A stretch of DNA of 64,000 bases, from NCBI GenBank assembly GCA_052143535.1, contig JBKQSS010000061.1, positions 62,001 to 126,000 on the forward strand. Direction: 5' to 3'. The stretch is from JADGRA01 sp052143535 (lineage in GTDB: Bacteria; Myxococcota; Myxococcia; Myxococcales; Myxococcaceae). Shown piece by piece: positions 35,462 through 43,279 of the stretch. The notes beneath the pieces are model-generated. The model was not told the DNA's origin and did not search any database. It saw only the letters and a program-made list of their open reading frames with translations. How positions within the stretch are numbered: position 1 is the first letter of the stretch; the number at the start of each line of letters is the position of its first letter. Both the position numbers and the translations under genes were made by a program.

Positions 35462-36160
35462 GTGCCCCGGATAATCGCCGTCCTCGCCGTGGTGGCCCTC
35501 GCCTGCGGCGGGTGCAGCCGCCACCGTGACCCAAGCCCGGAATTCTCCCGGGCCTCGGAGACTTTCAACAAGCTGTACGCGCAGCGCTTAGACGACGCCT
35601 ACCTCGACCCGAAAATGCGAGAAGTGGAAGCGCTGCTCCAGCGTGTGCCGACAGACTCGCTCGATACGCAGGCTGCCACGGAGCTCCTGAACCGAATCCA
35701 GGAGGGCCGGGCGCGGATGCAGAAGGCACAAGACGAGGCGCAGGCGGCTGGGGCCGCGGCAAGGACCCCCTCCACGGTGAGCAATGCTCCGCTGGTGGCC
35801 CCCGGCGAGCTCACCGCCACGGCGGCGGTCGCCTTGCCCCCACGAGATGCAGGCCCGGCGGAGTCGATGCAGCCGACCGCCGGAATGCCCACCACCGAGT
35901 TCAACCGTCGCTTTGCCGACTGCTTCCAGATTGCAGGGCCGGTCAACATCCAGGGCGGTGGCGCCAAGGACAGCTACGAGTTGGTGGACTCGAGCCGCTG
36001 CCGCGCTGCCCACCCGGGCTTCGCCGACGCCATCGTGGTGGCCGATGGCCAAGCCGTCTTTGGTGTTGTGCCCAAGTCCGCGCTCATCCGCCCGCCTCCG
36101 CCGCCCGAGGACGCGGGGGCGCCCGAAGCGGCCGCTGCGGCCTCGCCCGACGCTGGTTAG
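35462..36160 (+). CDS. Putative lipoprotein of unknown function, 232 aa
   Basis: Starts at GTG 35462 (VPRIIAVLAVVALACGGCSRH), which gives a short signal ending at a cysteine; either of the two cysteines could be the lipid site. Residues 30-100 are helical and charged. Residues about 95-140 are low-complexity with Pro and Ala. FNRRFADCFQIAGPVNIQGG and ELVDSSRCRAAHPGFADAIV follow with two cysteines that could pair. The last 25 residues are Pro-, Ala- and Asp-rich. No family is recognised. It precedes psd by 24 bases and may be cotranscribed with it. Confidence 0.75.
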   Translation: MPRIIAVLAVVALACGGCSRHRDPSPEFSRASETFNKLYAQRLDDAYLDPKMREVEALLQRVPTDSLDTQAATELLNRIQEGRARMQKAQDEAQAAGAAARTPSTVSNAPLVAPGELTATAAVALPPRDAGPAESMQPTAGMPTTEFNRRFADCFQIAGPVNIQGGGAKDSYELVDSSRCRAAHPGFADAIVVADGQAVFGVVPKSALIRPPPPPEDAGAPEAAAAASPDAG

Positions 36161-36184
36161 CCAAAGGCGTCGCAGTCCCTTCGA

Positions 36185-37030
36185 ATGCGAGACCAGACCT
36201 TCATGACCTTGGTGCGGCTGCTGCCTCGTGCTGCGCTTTCCCGCGCAGTGGGTGCTGCCGCCCGAGCGCCAGCCCCGGCGAGCCTGCACCGGGCGGCGAT
36301 GCGCCGCTTTGCTCGGGCCTACCGCCTTGAGCTGGGCGAGGCAGAACGGCCGCTCGAGGAGTACCGGACATTTTCCGACTTCTTCTCGCGTCGGCTGAAG
36401 CCTGGAGCCCGGCCGCTCGAGCAGGGTGACCGCGTGGTGGTGTCCCCGGTCGACGGCGTGGTGAGCGAGGCCGGTGTCATCGAGGGGGGCGACTGCGTGC
36501 AGGCCAAGGGGCTGGCCTACCCGGTGGCCCAGTTGCTCGGGGATGGCGACGCCGCCCAATCCTTCGCCGACCGAGGAAACTTCGCGACGCTCTACCTGTC
36601 ACCCCGTGATTACCACCGGGTGCACGCGCCGCTCGGCGGCGCCATCATAGGCTGGCGTTACTTGCCGGGGGAGCTGTGGCCGGTCAACCCGGCGAGCGTG
36701 CGGACGGTACGCGGACTATTCGCATTGAATGAGCGCCTGGTGACGTGGCTGGAAACGCCAGCGGGGCGATGCGCGGTGGTGATGGTCGGAGCGACCTGCG
36801 TGGGGAGGCTGCGCGCTGCGTATGGAGAGGTGCTCGGCCAGAGCGGCTCGCCGCCCGCATCCGGAACCTTTCGACCGCCAGTGCCCGTTGCAAAGGGGGA
36901 TGAGTTGGGGCGCTTCGAGATGGGCTCGACCGTGGTGCTTCTCTTTGCTGCGGCCCGCGTGTCGTGGGACCTTGGGCTCCGTCCAGGTGCGAGGGTGACG
37001 ATGGGACGGCGCATCGGGGAGGCGCGATGA
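36185..37030 (+). CDS. psd: Phosphatidylserine decarboxylase
   Basis: 281 residues, normal for the short proenzyme class. The segments YRTFSDFFSRRLKPGARPLE, VVSPVDGVVSEAG and ATLYLSPRDYHRVHAPLGG are all conserved (the last holds the HRVH motif). The self-cleavage site is GST in GRFEMGSTVVLLF near residue 249; LGST is the usual form, here MGST, and the serine becomes the pyruvoyl group. It makes phosphatidylethanolamine at the inner membrane. Its stop overlaps the hisS start (ATGA). No phosphatidylserine synthase gene is in the window. Confidence 0.95.
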   Translation: MRDQTFMTLVRLLPRAALSRAVGAAARAPAPASLHRAAMRRFARAYRLELGEAERPLEEYRTFSDFFSRRLKPGARPLEQGDRVVVSPVDGVVSEAGVIEGGDCVQAKGLAYPVAQLLGDGDAAQSFADRGNFATLYLSPRDYHRVHAPLGGAIIGWRYLPGELWPVNPASVRTVRGLFALNERLVTWLETPAGRCAVVMVGATCVGRLRAAYGEVLGQSGSPPASGTFRPPVPVAKGDELGRFEMGSTVVLLFAAARVSWDLGLRPGARVTMGRRIGEAR

Positions 37031-38295
37031 GCCAGCGCTTCAGCGGAGTGAAGGGGATGAACGACCTTCTCCCGCCCGACATCAACGCGTGGCATTTTCT
37101 TGAATCCCAAGCGCGCGACACATTCCGTCACTTCGGCTTCCAAGAAATCCGAACACCCGTGCTCGAGGACACGGCCCTCTTCGTCCGCAGCGTGGGCGAG
37201 GCGACGGACATTGTCGGCAAGGAAATGTACACCTTCCAGGACCGCGCGGGCCGGAGTCTCTCGCTGCGCCCGGAGAACACAGCGCCAGCCGTGCGGGCGT
37301 ACATCGAGCACGCGGTACACGTGCGCGAAGCGGTGACTCGCTGGTACTACCTCGGGCCGATGTTCCGCTATGAGCGGATGAAGACTGGCCGTTACCGGCA
37401 ATTCTGGCAAATGGGTGCGGAAGCCTACGGCTCTGCAGAGCCAGCCCAGGACGCGGAGCTCATTGACCTCGGCTTACAACTCATCGACTCGCTCGGTTTA
37501 CAGGGAGTCCGGCTCGAGCTCAACTCGCTCGGTGACGAGAACTGCCGTCCGGCATACCTGGCCGCGCTCAGCGCCTACCTGCGCGCGCACCAGAGCGAAC
37601 TGTGTGCCGAGTGTCAGCAGCGGCTGGAGCGCAACCCGCTCCGCGTCCTCGACTGCAAAAACCCGAAATGCCAGGCCGTCGTTGAGGGTGCGCCTCTGGT
37701 GACGGACGCTTTGTGCCAACCGTGCCGCGCGCATTTCGACGCCGTACAACGCAAGCTCGCCGCCATCCACGCGCGCTACACACTCAACCCGCGAATGGTT
37801 CGCGGGCTGGACTACTACACGCGTACCGCTTTCGAGTTCCTGGCCGATGCGCCCGCGCTCGGGACCGCTACTGCAGTGGGTGGTGGCGGACGGTACGACC
37901 GGCTGGTCCAGGAATTGGGCGGGCCACCGGTGCCAGCGGTGGGCTGGGCCATGGGGATGGACCGGCTGTGTCTGTTGCTGGCCGGGAGTGGTAAGCGCGG
38001 CGAGCCCCCACCGGAGCTCTTCGTCGCGGTGGCGGATGCCGCTGCGCAGGACGAGGTCTTTCGCCTCGTGAGCGTGCTGAGGCGGAGCGGCCATACGGTG
38101 GATTTTGACCCGCGCGGGGGCTCACTGAAGAGTCAAATGAAGCGAGCTGACAAGAGCGGCGCTCGATTTGCCCTGGTGCTGGGCGAGCGAGAGCTGGCCA
38201 GCGGCGAGGGTGAGCTGAAGCCTTTGGGTGGCGGGGAAGCGGTCCGCATCCGGCTCGACGGTGTCGGTGCGGCCCTCGCCGCCCGCCGCCCGTGA
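37027..38295 (+). CDS. hisS: Histidine-tRNA ligase
   Basis: 422 residues from ATG 37027, overlapping the psd stop. The start MSQRFSGVKGMNDLLPPD is standard for HisRS. Motif 2 is in WYYLGPMFRYERMKTGRYRQ, and RGLDYYTRTAFEFLAD is the histidine-specific block (HisA 2). The C-terminal about 90 residues (LFVAVADAAAQDEVFRLVSV) form the anticodon-binding domain. It charges tRNA-His. Its stop overlaps the miaA start, so psd, hisS and miaA form a coupled run. Confidence 0.98.
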   Translation: MSQRFSGVKGMNDLLPPDINAWHFLESQARDTFRHFGFQEIRTPVLEDTALFVRSVGEATDIVGKEMYTFQDRAGRSLSLRPENTAPAVRAYIEHAVHVREAVTRWYYLGPMFRYERMKTGRYRQFWQMGAEAYGSAEPAQDAELIDLGLQLIDSLGLQGVRLELNSLGDENCRPAYLAALSAYLRAHQSELCAECQQRLERNPLRVLDCKNPKCQAVVEGAPLVTDALCQPCRAHFDAVQRKLAAIHARYTLNPRMVRGLDYYTRTAFEFLADAPALGTATAVGGGGRYDRLVQELGGPPVPAVGWAMGMDRLCLLLAGSGKRGEPPPELFVAVADAAAQDEVFRLVSVLRRSGHTVDFDPRGGSLKSQMKRADKSGARFALVLGERELASGEGELKPLGGGEAVRIRLDGVGAALAARRP

Positions 38296-39179
38296 GCACC
38301 GCGCCCAGCCTGACGGTCATTGCCGGCCCGACCGCAGCGGGCAAGAGCGCCTTGGCGCTGGACATCGCCGAGCGCGAGGGGGCGGAAATTGTCAGCGCAG
38401 ACTCGCAGGCGGTGTACCGGCACTTTGACCTCGGGACGGCAAAGCCGGACGCGTCAGCATTGGCCCGCGTGCCACACCATCTCGTCTCAGTGGTTGACCC
38501 GCTGGAGCGCTTCAGTGCGGCGCGTTTCCAGGAGCTCGCCGACGCCGCGATTCGCGACGCGTCCAGGCGTGGCCGACGGGTGCTGGTCGTCGGCGGAACC
38601 GGTCTCTACATCCGGGTGCTGCTACACGGCCTGTCCTCCGGCGCGCCTGACCGCGAGCTGCGTGCGCGCCTCGAGTCCGAGGCCCGGCGTCTGGGTCCCG
38701 AGGCAATCCACCGCCGACTGGCCCTGCTCGACCCCGAGTCGGCACGGCGCATCGCGGTTGCCGACACGCTTCGGGTGGTGCGTGCTTTGGAAATCCACGA
38801 AGTGACGGGGAAGCCGGCCTCGGCCACTCATCACGCTCACGGCTTTGCCCCTACACGCTACCCGTACACTCTCTGGTTCCTGGACCCGCCCCGAGAGGTG
38901 TTGCTGCAGGCTATCGCCGCACGTACTCGGGCCCTGTTTGCTCGTGGTTTGGTGGAGGAGGTCGAAGCGCTGGTTCGTCGCGGCTACCGGGAGGCACCAG
39001 CCATGGGCAGCGTCGGGTACCGTCAAGCCCTCGCCGTGGTGGAGGGCCGGCTCAGTGCCTCCGAAGCGCAAGCAGACACAGAGCGGCAAACGCGCGCCTA
39101 CGCCAAACGGCAGCGTACCTGGTTTCGTCGGGAAGCCGGGGTGCGCTTCGTCACGCCGCCCTACACAGCGGTGACGTGA
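38292..39179 (+). CDS. miaA: tRNA dimethylallyltransferase MiaA
   Basis: 295 residues from GTG 38292, overlapping the hisS stop. The P-loop is AGPTAAGKSALALDIA; EIVSADSQAVYRHFDLGTAK holds the catalytic Asp and the following VPHHLVSVVDP is conserved. VVGGTGLYIRVLLHGL and the C-terminal TRAYAKRQRTWFRRE complete the family pattern. It adds an isopentenyl-type group to A37 of tRNAs that read U-starting codons, such as the tRNA-Leu(CAA) encoded about 850 bases downstream. Confidence 0.97.
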   Translation: MSTAPSLTVIAGPTAAGKSALALDIAEREGAEIVSADSQAVYRHFDLGTAKPDASALARVPHHLVSVVDPLERFSAARFQELADAAIRDASRRGRRVLVVGGTGLYIRVLLHGLSSGAPDRELRARLESEARRLGPEAIHRRLALLDPESARRIAVADTLRVVRALEIHEVTGKPASATHHAHGFAPTRYPYTLWFLDPPREVLLQAIAARTRALFARGLVEEVEALVRRGYREAPAMGSVGYRQALAVVEGRLSASEAQADTERQTRAYAKRQRTWFRREAGVRFVTPPYTAVT

Positions 39180-39183
39180 GCGC

Positions 39184-39918
39184 TCAGTGGCGTTGGAAGC
39201 GCACCTGGCGTCCGCTTCCCATCATCTCTGGCGGGGTCTCGAGACCAAACTGCCACCACAACGGTTCCCAGGCTTTCATCTTGAGCTTCTTATCGTTCTG
39301 GAGGGCCACCAGTCCGGCCTTGAGCTTCTCGTCGCTTGGGTTGGCTGAGACAGCGCGGTTCATGACCTGGAGGGCTTTGTCTCGGTCCTTGCGCTGAAGC
39401 AGGCACCAGGCATAGGCCGCCCACAAGACGCCTTCCTTCTTCTGGCCCTTCACGGCGCCCTCGAAGGCGAGCTCCATTTCCGCGTATTCCTTCCGTTGGA
39501 AGTGAAGGGCGGCAAGGAGCCCCTGCGCCAAGCCGTTGCGTGGGCTGGCCTTCTTCAAGTGGGGTTCGGCCTGGGCGTAGTCCTTCACCATGTACTGCAC
39601 CATCCCAATTTGAGCGTGAATCTCGCCACCGATGAAGGGTTGCCACTTTTCCCAGACAAGTGCCGAGTCGAGAGTTTTGACGGCCTTGTCGATGCGCTGT
39701 TGGCGCTCCCGCACGCTGCTCGGTTGGATGGAGAGCTCTTTCTGCGCCTGCTCCATGATGGCCTTCACCCGCTTTCCGACGCGGCGGGCGAGCAACAGGA
39801 ATACGCCGGCGAAGGCCAGAAAGCCGGGGACCAGGGCGGCGTACCAGGGGAGGTGCGCCAGAAGGACGGCCGCTGCCACGGCGAGCCCGGCGGCCAGGGC
39901 GATGAGGAGGTTGTACAT
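39184..39918 (-). CDS. Membrane-anchored TPR-like protein of unknown function
   Basis: 244 residues. Two N-terminal membrane helices (LLIALAAGLAVAAAVLLAHL and ALVPGFLAFAGVFLLLARR) are followed by helical repeats of TPR type (QIGMVQYMVKDYAQAEPHLK, LLAALHFQRKEYAEMELAFE, AYAWCLLQRKDRDKALQVMN). The tail is basic. No named family is recognised, though similar proteins occur in myxobacteria as far as I recall. It should face the cytoplasm and bind other proteins. It is convergent with miaA, with only 4 bases between the stops. Confidence 0.75.
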   Translation of the reverse strand: MYNLLIALAAGLAVAAAVLLAHLPWYAALVPGFLAFAGVFLLLARRVGKRVKAIMEQAQKELSIQPSSVRERQQRIDKAVKTLDSALVWEKWQPFIGGEIHAQIGMVQYMVKDYAQAEPHLKKASPRNGLAQGLLAALHFQRKEYAEMELAFEGAVKGQKKEGVLWAAYAWCLLQRKDRDKALQVMNRAVSANPSDEKLKAGLVALQNDKKLKMKAWEPLWWQFGLETPPEMMGSGRQVRFQRH

Positions 39919-40031
39919 GGGGGCGGGGATGGTTTAGCCACACTTGCCCACCCGGGGGCAACGGCCGCGAACAGGAGTTTCGGCGCTCGCGACGCCGGTG
40001 TATGACCGGTCCCCCCAACTTCAGTTCACTC

Positions 40032-40115
40032 GGCCCTCTGTCGAAATTGGTAGACGAGACGGACTCAAAATCCGTTGCTGGTGACAGCGTCCCGGTTCGA
40101 GTCCGGGGAGGGCCA
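40032..40115 (+). tRNA. tRNA-Leu (anticodon CAA)
   Basis: A full cloverleaf can be drawn. The acceptor stem is seven base pairs (40032-40038 with 40108-40114), discriminator A at 40115. The anticodon arm ACGGA-CTCAAAA-TCCGT gives CAA at 40066-40068, reading UUG. There is a long variable arm (class II) and a T arm CCCGG-TTCGAGT-CCGGG. CCA is not encoded. Confidence 0.95.
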
Positions 40116-40236
40116 CACTCGCGGGTCTTTCGAACGCCCCTCGCGGCGAGCCTCTGAGGACTGGCGAGCGAAGCCGGATTCCGCTATGAGGGCGGGCCCC
40201 GGCCGTCGCTTTCCGGACGGCAGGTCCAGCAAGTAC

Positions 40237-40309
<73 letters not shown>

Positions 40310-40480
40310 CTAACAAGCACTGGATATGACGGGGCTCCCCAGCAGTCCCCGACTTCGGTCCGCGACCACGCTGCGAGGCGACCTCGAGGTGCCTACCCTT
40401 GTAGCCGCGAGAACCGATTGTCCATGTTCCTTCCGCCAGCCTGCTGACGCACTCGGCGAGTGCGCCGAGAGGGGAGACAG

Positions 40481-41119
40481 ATGAACGCTGCCGCCCGAAT
40501 GCTCCTCACGCTGGTCACGGCGCAGGCCAGTCCTACGCAAACCATTGCGACCATCGACCGAATCGCCGGCTACAACCAGACCTTCAACACGAGCATCGTC
40601 GTCGATGACAAGATCATTGCGTCGAATGGCACACTGACCGTCAACCCGGGCTCTCTCAACATTAAGAACCGGATCCAGAACTCCTGGTTCCAGCTCATCG
40701 TCCCGTCCGGCAGCGTCACCATCAAGAAAATGGTCGACGGTCAGTCCCAAGTCCTCATTCAGGCCAAAGGTAACGTCTTGATCGGCGACTCCATCAGCGG
40801 ACAATCCTGGGTCATCGTCGACGCCGGCGGGGACGTGACAATTGGGAGTCTGATAGACGGTCAGAGTCACGTTTGGATTCGTTCTGGCGGGTTCATTCGC
40901 ATTGGGAACAGGATTGATGGTGGGTCGACCGTCCGGCTGCAGTCAGCTCACGGGATCTCGATTGGGAAGCGCATCGGTAACAAGAACACCAGACTCGAAT
41001 ACGCTTCTCCGAACATCACCATCGGCGGTAAGTCGGTAACCGAGGCCGATGTCGGGGGCGCCACCGTCGTCGCGCAGCCGTTCGCCCTTCCCGCCTTCCC
41101 GCCGGCGCCGAGCGAGTGA
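40481..41119 (+). CDS. Predicted beta-solenoid protein of seven 20-residue repeats
   Basis: 212 residues from ATG 40481, with GAGGGGAGAC as ribosome site. The N-terminus (MNAAARMLLTLVTAQASP) may be a weak signal peptide. From residue 55 to 194 the chain is seven repeats of exactly 20 residues. The core pattern is G-x-V-x-I-G-x-x-I-D-G-Q-S-x-V-x-I; examples are AKGNVLIGDSISGQSWVIVD and AGGDVTIGSLIDGQSHVWIR. This fits a right-handed parallel beta-helix, related in shape to bactofilins or pentapeptide proteins but matching neither pattern. The C-terminus is Pro- and Ala-rich. Function unknown. It is the first protein gene after the two tRNAs. Confidence 0.8.
   Translation: MNAAARMLLTLVTAQASPTQTIATIDRIAGYNQTFNTSIVVDDKIIASNGTLTVNPGSLNIKNRIQNSWFQLIVPSGSVTIKKMVDGQSQVLIQAKGNVLIGDSISGQSWVIVDAGGDVTIGSLIDGQSHVWIRSGGFIRIGNRIDGGSTVRLQSAHGISIGKRIGNKNTRLEYASPNITIGGKSVTEADVGGATVVAQPFALPAFPPAPSE
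40643..41062 (+). repeat. Seven in-frame 60-base repeats encoding the solenoid rungs
   Basis: The repeats encode residues 55-194 of the solenoid protein, each 60 bases. They are conserved at protein level (IG-x-x-IxGxS) but diverged in DNA, so they are old and not a recent expansion. No such array is seen outside this gene. Confidence 0.75.
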
Positions 41120-41267
41120 CCGACTGAAAGAAGCACCGGACACACCGACGCCTGCTTGCAACAGTTCGCCCGCAGGCGTGAAGATGGCGCCACATCGACG
41201 TGCGACCGGTTCGAACTTGGTGCGCGCCACCGACAACCGCAGACGGTTCCCTGAAAAGGGCTCAGCC

Positions 41268-41825
41268 ATGAGATGTCTTAACCTTCTCGGCGCAGTGACC
41301 GCCTTGGCCCTTGCTGCTCCGGCTTACTCCCAGAGCCCCGCTGCACACCTGCTGGGCGCCGGAGACAAGGCCCCTGACTTCACGCTGCTCAGCAATGATT
41401 GGAAGGAGGTCAAGCTCAGCGAGTTTCGAGGCAAAAAGAACGTCGTCCTCGTCTTCTACGTGCTCGCCTTCACCGAGACTTGAAGCAGCGAACTGAAAGC
41501 CTATCAGGCTGATGGGCCAAAGCTGGAAGCGAGTGACACGGTTGTTCTTGGAATTAGTGGTGACAGCCCGGCAGCGAACGCGGCATTTGCGCGCCAAATC
41601 GACGTTCATTTCCCCCTGTTGAGCGACCCGAACCTCAAAGTGCTCAGGCAGTACGGAGTGCCGGTTCGCCAGAAGCAGGTGGGGGGCACGAGTTACGAGC
41701 TGGCGCAACGCGCGACGTTCGTCATCGACAAACAGGGCGTCATTCAGCGTGTCGAGTTGGGCCAGGACGCAGTGGACCCTGCGAAAACGGTGCAGGCGTG
41801 CAGCCTTCTGGGGCATCCCAAGTAG
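41268..41825 (+). CDS. Probable selenocysteine-containing peroxiredoxin (AhpE/AhpC-TSA type); in-frame TGA at 41481-41483 read as Sec
   Basis: 185 residues if the TGA at codon 72 is read through. The N-terminus MRCLNLLGAVTALALAAPAYS is a signal peptide. GAGDKAPDFTLLSNDWKEVK then VVLVFYVLAFTET precede the TGA, and SSELKAYQADGPKLEASDTV follows in the same frame with no other stop to TAG 41823. In peroxiredoxins the pattern is F-Y-P-L-A-F-T-x-x-C-x-x-E-L, so TGA sits exactly at the peroxidatic cysteine. Later parts fit AhpE-type enzymes (FPLLSDPNLKVLRQYGV, ATFVIDKQGVIQ). Cys178 near the end could resolve the selenenic acid. The alternative is a nonsense mutation, but intact sequence on both sides speaks against it. 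Selenocysteine machinery must lie elsewhere in the genome. Confidence 0.8.
41486..41525 (+). promoter_or_regulatory. Candidate bacterial SECIS hairpin
   Basis: Just after the TGA, GGCT (41507-41510) can pair with GGCC (41515-41518), leaving loop GATG with G first. A lower stem can form from CAGC (41486-41489) with GCTG (41522-41525), or AGC (41498-41500) with GCT (41522-41524). The loop G is 27 bases after the TGA, inside the usual spacing for bacterial SECIS elements. A competing small hairpin AGCC/GGCT (41498-41510) exists. Found by eye only. Confidence 0.5.
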
Positions 41826-41831
41826 GGGCGA

Positions 41832-41845
41832 GTGCGCCGGCGCAC
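41832..41845. repeat. Perfect 14-base palindrome after the selenoprotein gene
   Basis: GTGCGCCGGCGCAC lies 6 bases after the TAG stop of the peroxiredoxin gene. There is no T run, so it is not a standard terminator. A second small stem (CACCG/CGGTG, 41843-41857) overlaps it. It may act in termination or mRNA end protection, or be chance in GC-rich DNA. Confidence 0.35.
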
Positions 41846-41983
41846 CGATGGCCGGTGTCATCCAGCGGTGGAGCCCATTTTCTCTCGCCTCCTCGGGAGG
41901 GGGTCGCGTAGCGCCGCCCAGACAGCAGCGCTACCACCCAAGAGGTCGACCCGATGCCTTCGCCAAGGGAAAAGGAGAACAGC

Positions 41984-42472
41984 ATGAGAGTGCAACGCGT
42001 CGTCATCATCATGGTGGCAGCCGGCTTGCTCCTCGTTCCGGCAGGCTGGACCCGCGCGGCACAAGGTGAGGCGATTGTGCGGGTGACGCCGGAGCAAATT
42101 GTCTGGAAGGACCTCCCAGGCTTCGAAGGGGTCCAGTTCGCGACGCTCGCCGGCGACCCATCCAAGCCCGGCCTCTACGTCATCCGCGTCAAGTTCTCGC
42201 CTTGGCGAATGACTAGACCGCACTGGCACCCCGAGGACCGGCACGTCATCGTCGTTTCAGGCACCTGGTACATGGGGGAGGGAGATACGTTTGACCCCGA
42301 GAAGACCATTCCGCTGACGCCGGGAACCTACGCGAGGCACCCGGCGAAGGCTCATCACTATGACGGTGCCAAGGACGAGGAGGTCATCGTCCAAATCACT
42401 GGCTACGGTCCGAGCGGGACGACCCTTGTTCACCCGGAACAAGGGGAAACCGGCTCCTCGCGCAAGAAGTAG
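41984..42472 (+). CDS. Exported cupin domain protein
   Basis: 162 residues from ATG 41984, with AGGAG seven bases upstream; the in-frame ATG at 41954 lacks this site. The signal peptide is VVIIMVAAGLLLVPAGWTRA. The cupin fold shows RPHWHPEDRHVIVVSGTWYMGEGDTF (motif 1 with His ligands) and PGTYARHPAKAHHYDGAKDE (motif 2). This arrangement matches the DUF4437/ChrR-like periplasmic cupins. A metal-dependent enzyme or sensor is possible. It lies 158 bases after the selenoprotein gene on the same strand, and may be part of the same oxidative stress set; this is only context. Confidence 0.85.
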   Translation: MRVQRVVIIMVAAGLLLVPAGWTRAAQGEAIVRVTPEQIVWKDLPGFEGVQFATLAGDPSKPGLYVIRVKFSPWRMTRPHWHPEDRHVIVVSGTWYMGEGDTFDPEKTIPLTPGTYARHPAKAHHYDGAKDEEVIVQITGYGPSGTTLVHPEQGETGSSRKK

Positions 42473-42484
42473 TGCCTGGACGAT

Positions 42485-42766
42485 TTAACGCTGTGGGAGC
42501 CGTTCCAGACGGGAGGTCCAGCGTTCGCGCGCTCTTTCCCGCTCGCGCTCCCTGCTTCTGACAGCGGTCCGAGCGCTCAGTGACGAAAGCAGCTTCTCGG
42601 TGCTGGTCGCAATTTCGACGACCGCTTGCTCGAACGCGGCCGCGTCCGCGGCCGACGGACGGGAGAGCCCGCTGACCTTCCGAACGAACTGGCTGGCGGC
42701 AGCGGAAATCTCCTCCCGCGTGGTCGGTGGCTCGAAGTTGTAGAGCACCCGGATGCTCCGACACAT
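42485..42766 (-). CDS. DUF2277 family protein
   Basis: 93 residues. MCRSIRVLYNFEPPTTREEISAAASQFVRKVSG is the highly conserved start of DUF2277, and AFEQAVVEIATSTEKLLSSL follows. The C-terminal 25 residues are charged and Arg-rich, likely unfolded or nucleic-acid binding. Function is not known for the family. It is convergent with the cupin gene (12 bases between stops) and divergent from the DUF5367 gene. Confidence 0.88.
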   Translation of the reverse strand: MCRSIRVLYNFEPPTTREEISAAASQFVRKVSGLSRPSAADAAAFEQAVVEIATSTEKLLSSLSARTAVRSRERERERARERWTSRLERLPQR

Positions 42767-42910
42767 GGGCAGTCCTCCAATGAGAGTGAAGGTACGGAGA
42801 GTCTCTTCTACCTGGTGGCAGCAAGCAAAGGCCCACCCCGACGGGGGCCGCTGGTCCTGGTTTCATCCCAGGGGTTGCGCTGAGCTTCGCTTTTATATGA
42901 AAGTGAATTC

Positions 42911-43279
42911 ATGTTCAACATCAACCGGCGGCTTTTTCTTTGGGGCCTCGGCGTCTGGCTTGGCGGCACCGTTGCCTTGCGTCTTGCCGGGCAGCATCTT
43001 CTTCATCCAGGCCATCTCGGGGAGACTTTGCTGCTGTTCCTCATCAGCTTTCCCTTGATGGCCTGGCTCGTTCGCCGGCTGTGCAGGCAACTTCCCAGAG
43101 AGGAATGGCCGGGCGGCGCAATCTCGCTCGCCTTGCCGACCCTCTTAGCCGACCCATTCTCCAGTCTCTTTTTCACGGTCGTTTTCCCCAACATGCCGAG
43201 TGAAACGGCTGGCCTATTCGGGGGGTGGATCCTTTGGTGCTGCGCGGGTGTAGGCGTCGGGGCCATCGTCCGCCCATGA
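42911..43279 (+). CDS. DUF5367 family small membrane protein
   Basis: 122 residues with about four membrane helices (FLWGLGVWLGGTVALRLAGQ, LLLFLISFPLMAWLVRRLC, ISLALPTLLADPFSSLFFTV, ETAGLFGGWILWCCAGVGVG). The start WGLGVWLGGTVALRL and the ADPF/FPN segment fit DUF5367. Role unknown. The stop overlaps the start of a TetR regulator gene (ATGA), so this protein is probably part of the response controlled by it. A-T-rich bases just upstream (CTTTTATATGAAAG) look like promoter DNA. Confidence 0.75.
   Translation: MFNINRRLFLWGLGVWLGGTVALRLAGQHLLHPGHLGETLLLFLISFPLMAWLVRRLCRQLPREEWPGGAISLALPTLLADPFSSLFFTVVFPNMPSETAGLFGGWILWCCAGVGVGAIVRP

Noticed and set aside
41049..41267. Upstream extension of the selenoperoxiredoxin frame
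   Set aside because: The added residues are Pro/Arg/Ser-rich and precede a proper signal peptide, and part of it overlaps the end of the solenoid gene.
41481..41483. TGA as a simple nonsense mutation (pseudogene)
   Set aside because: The rest of the frame is intact for over 100 codons, and the TGA sits at the one position where selenocysteine makes chemical sense. It stays as the alternative to test.
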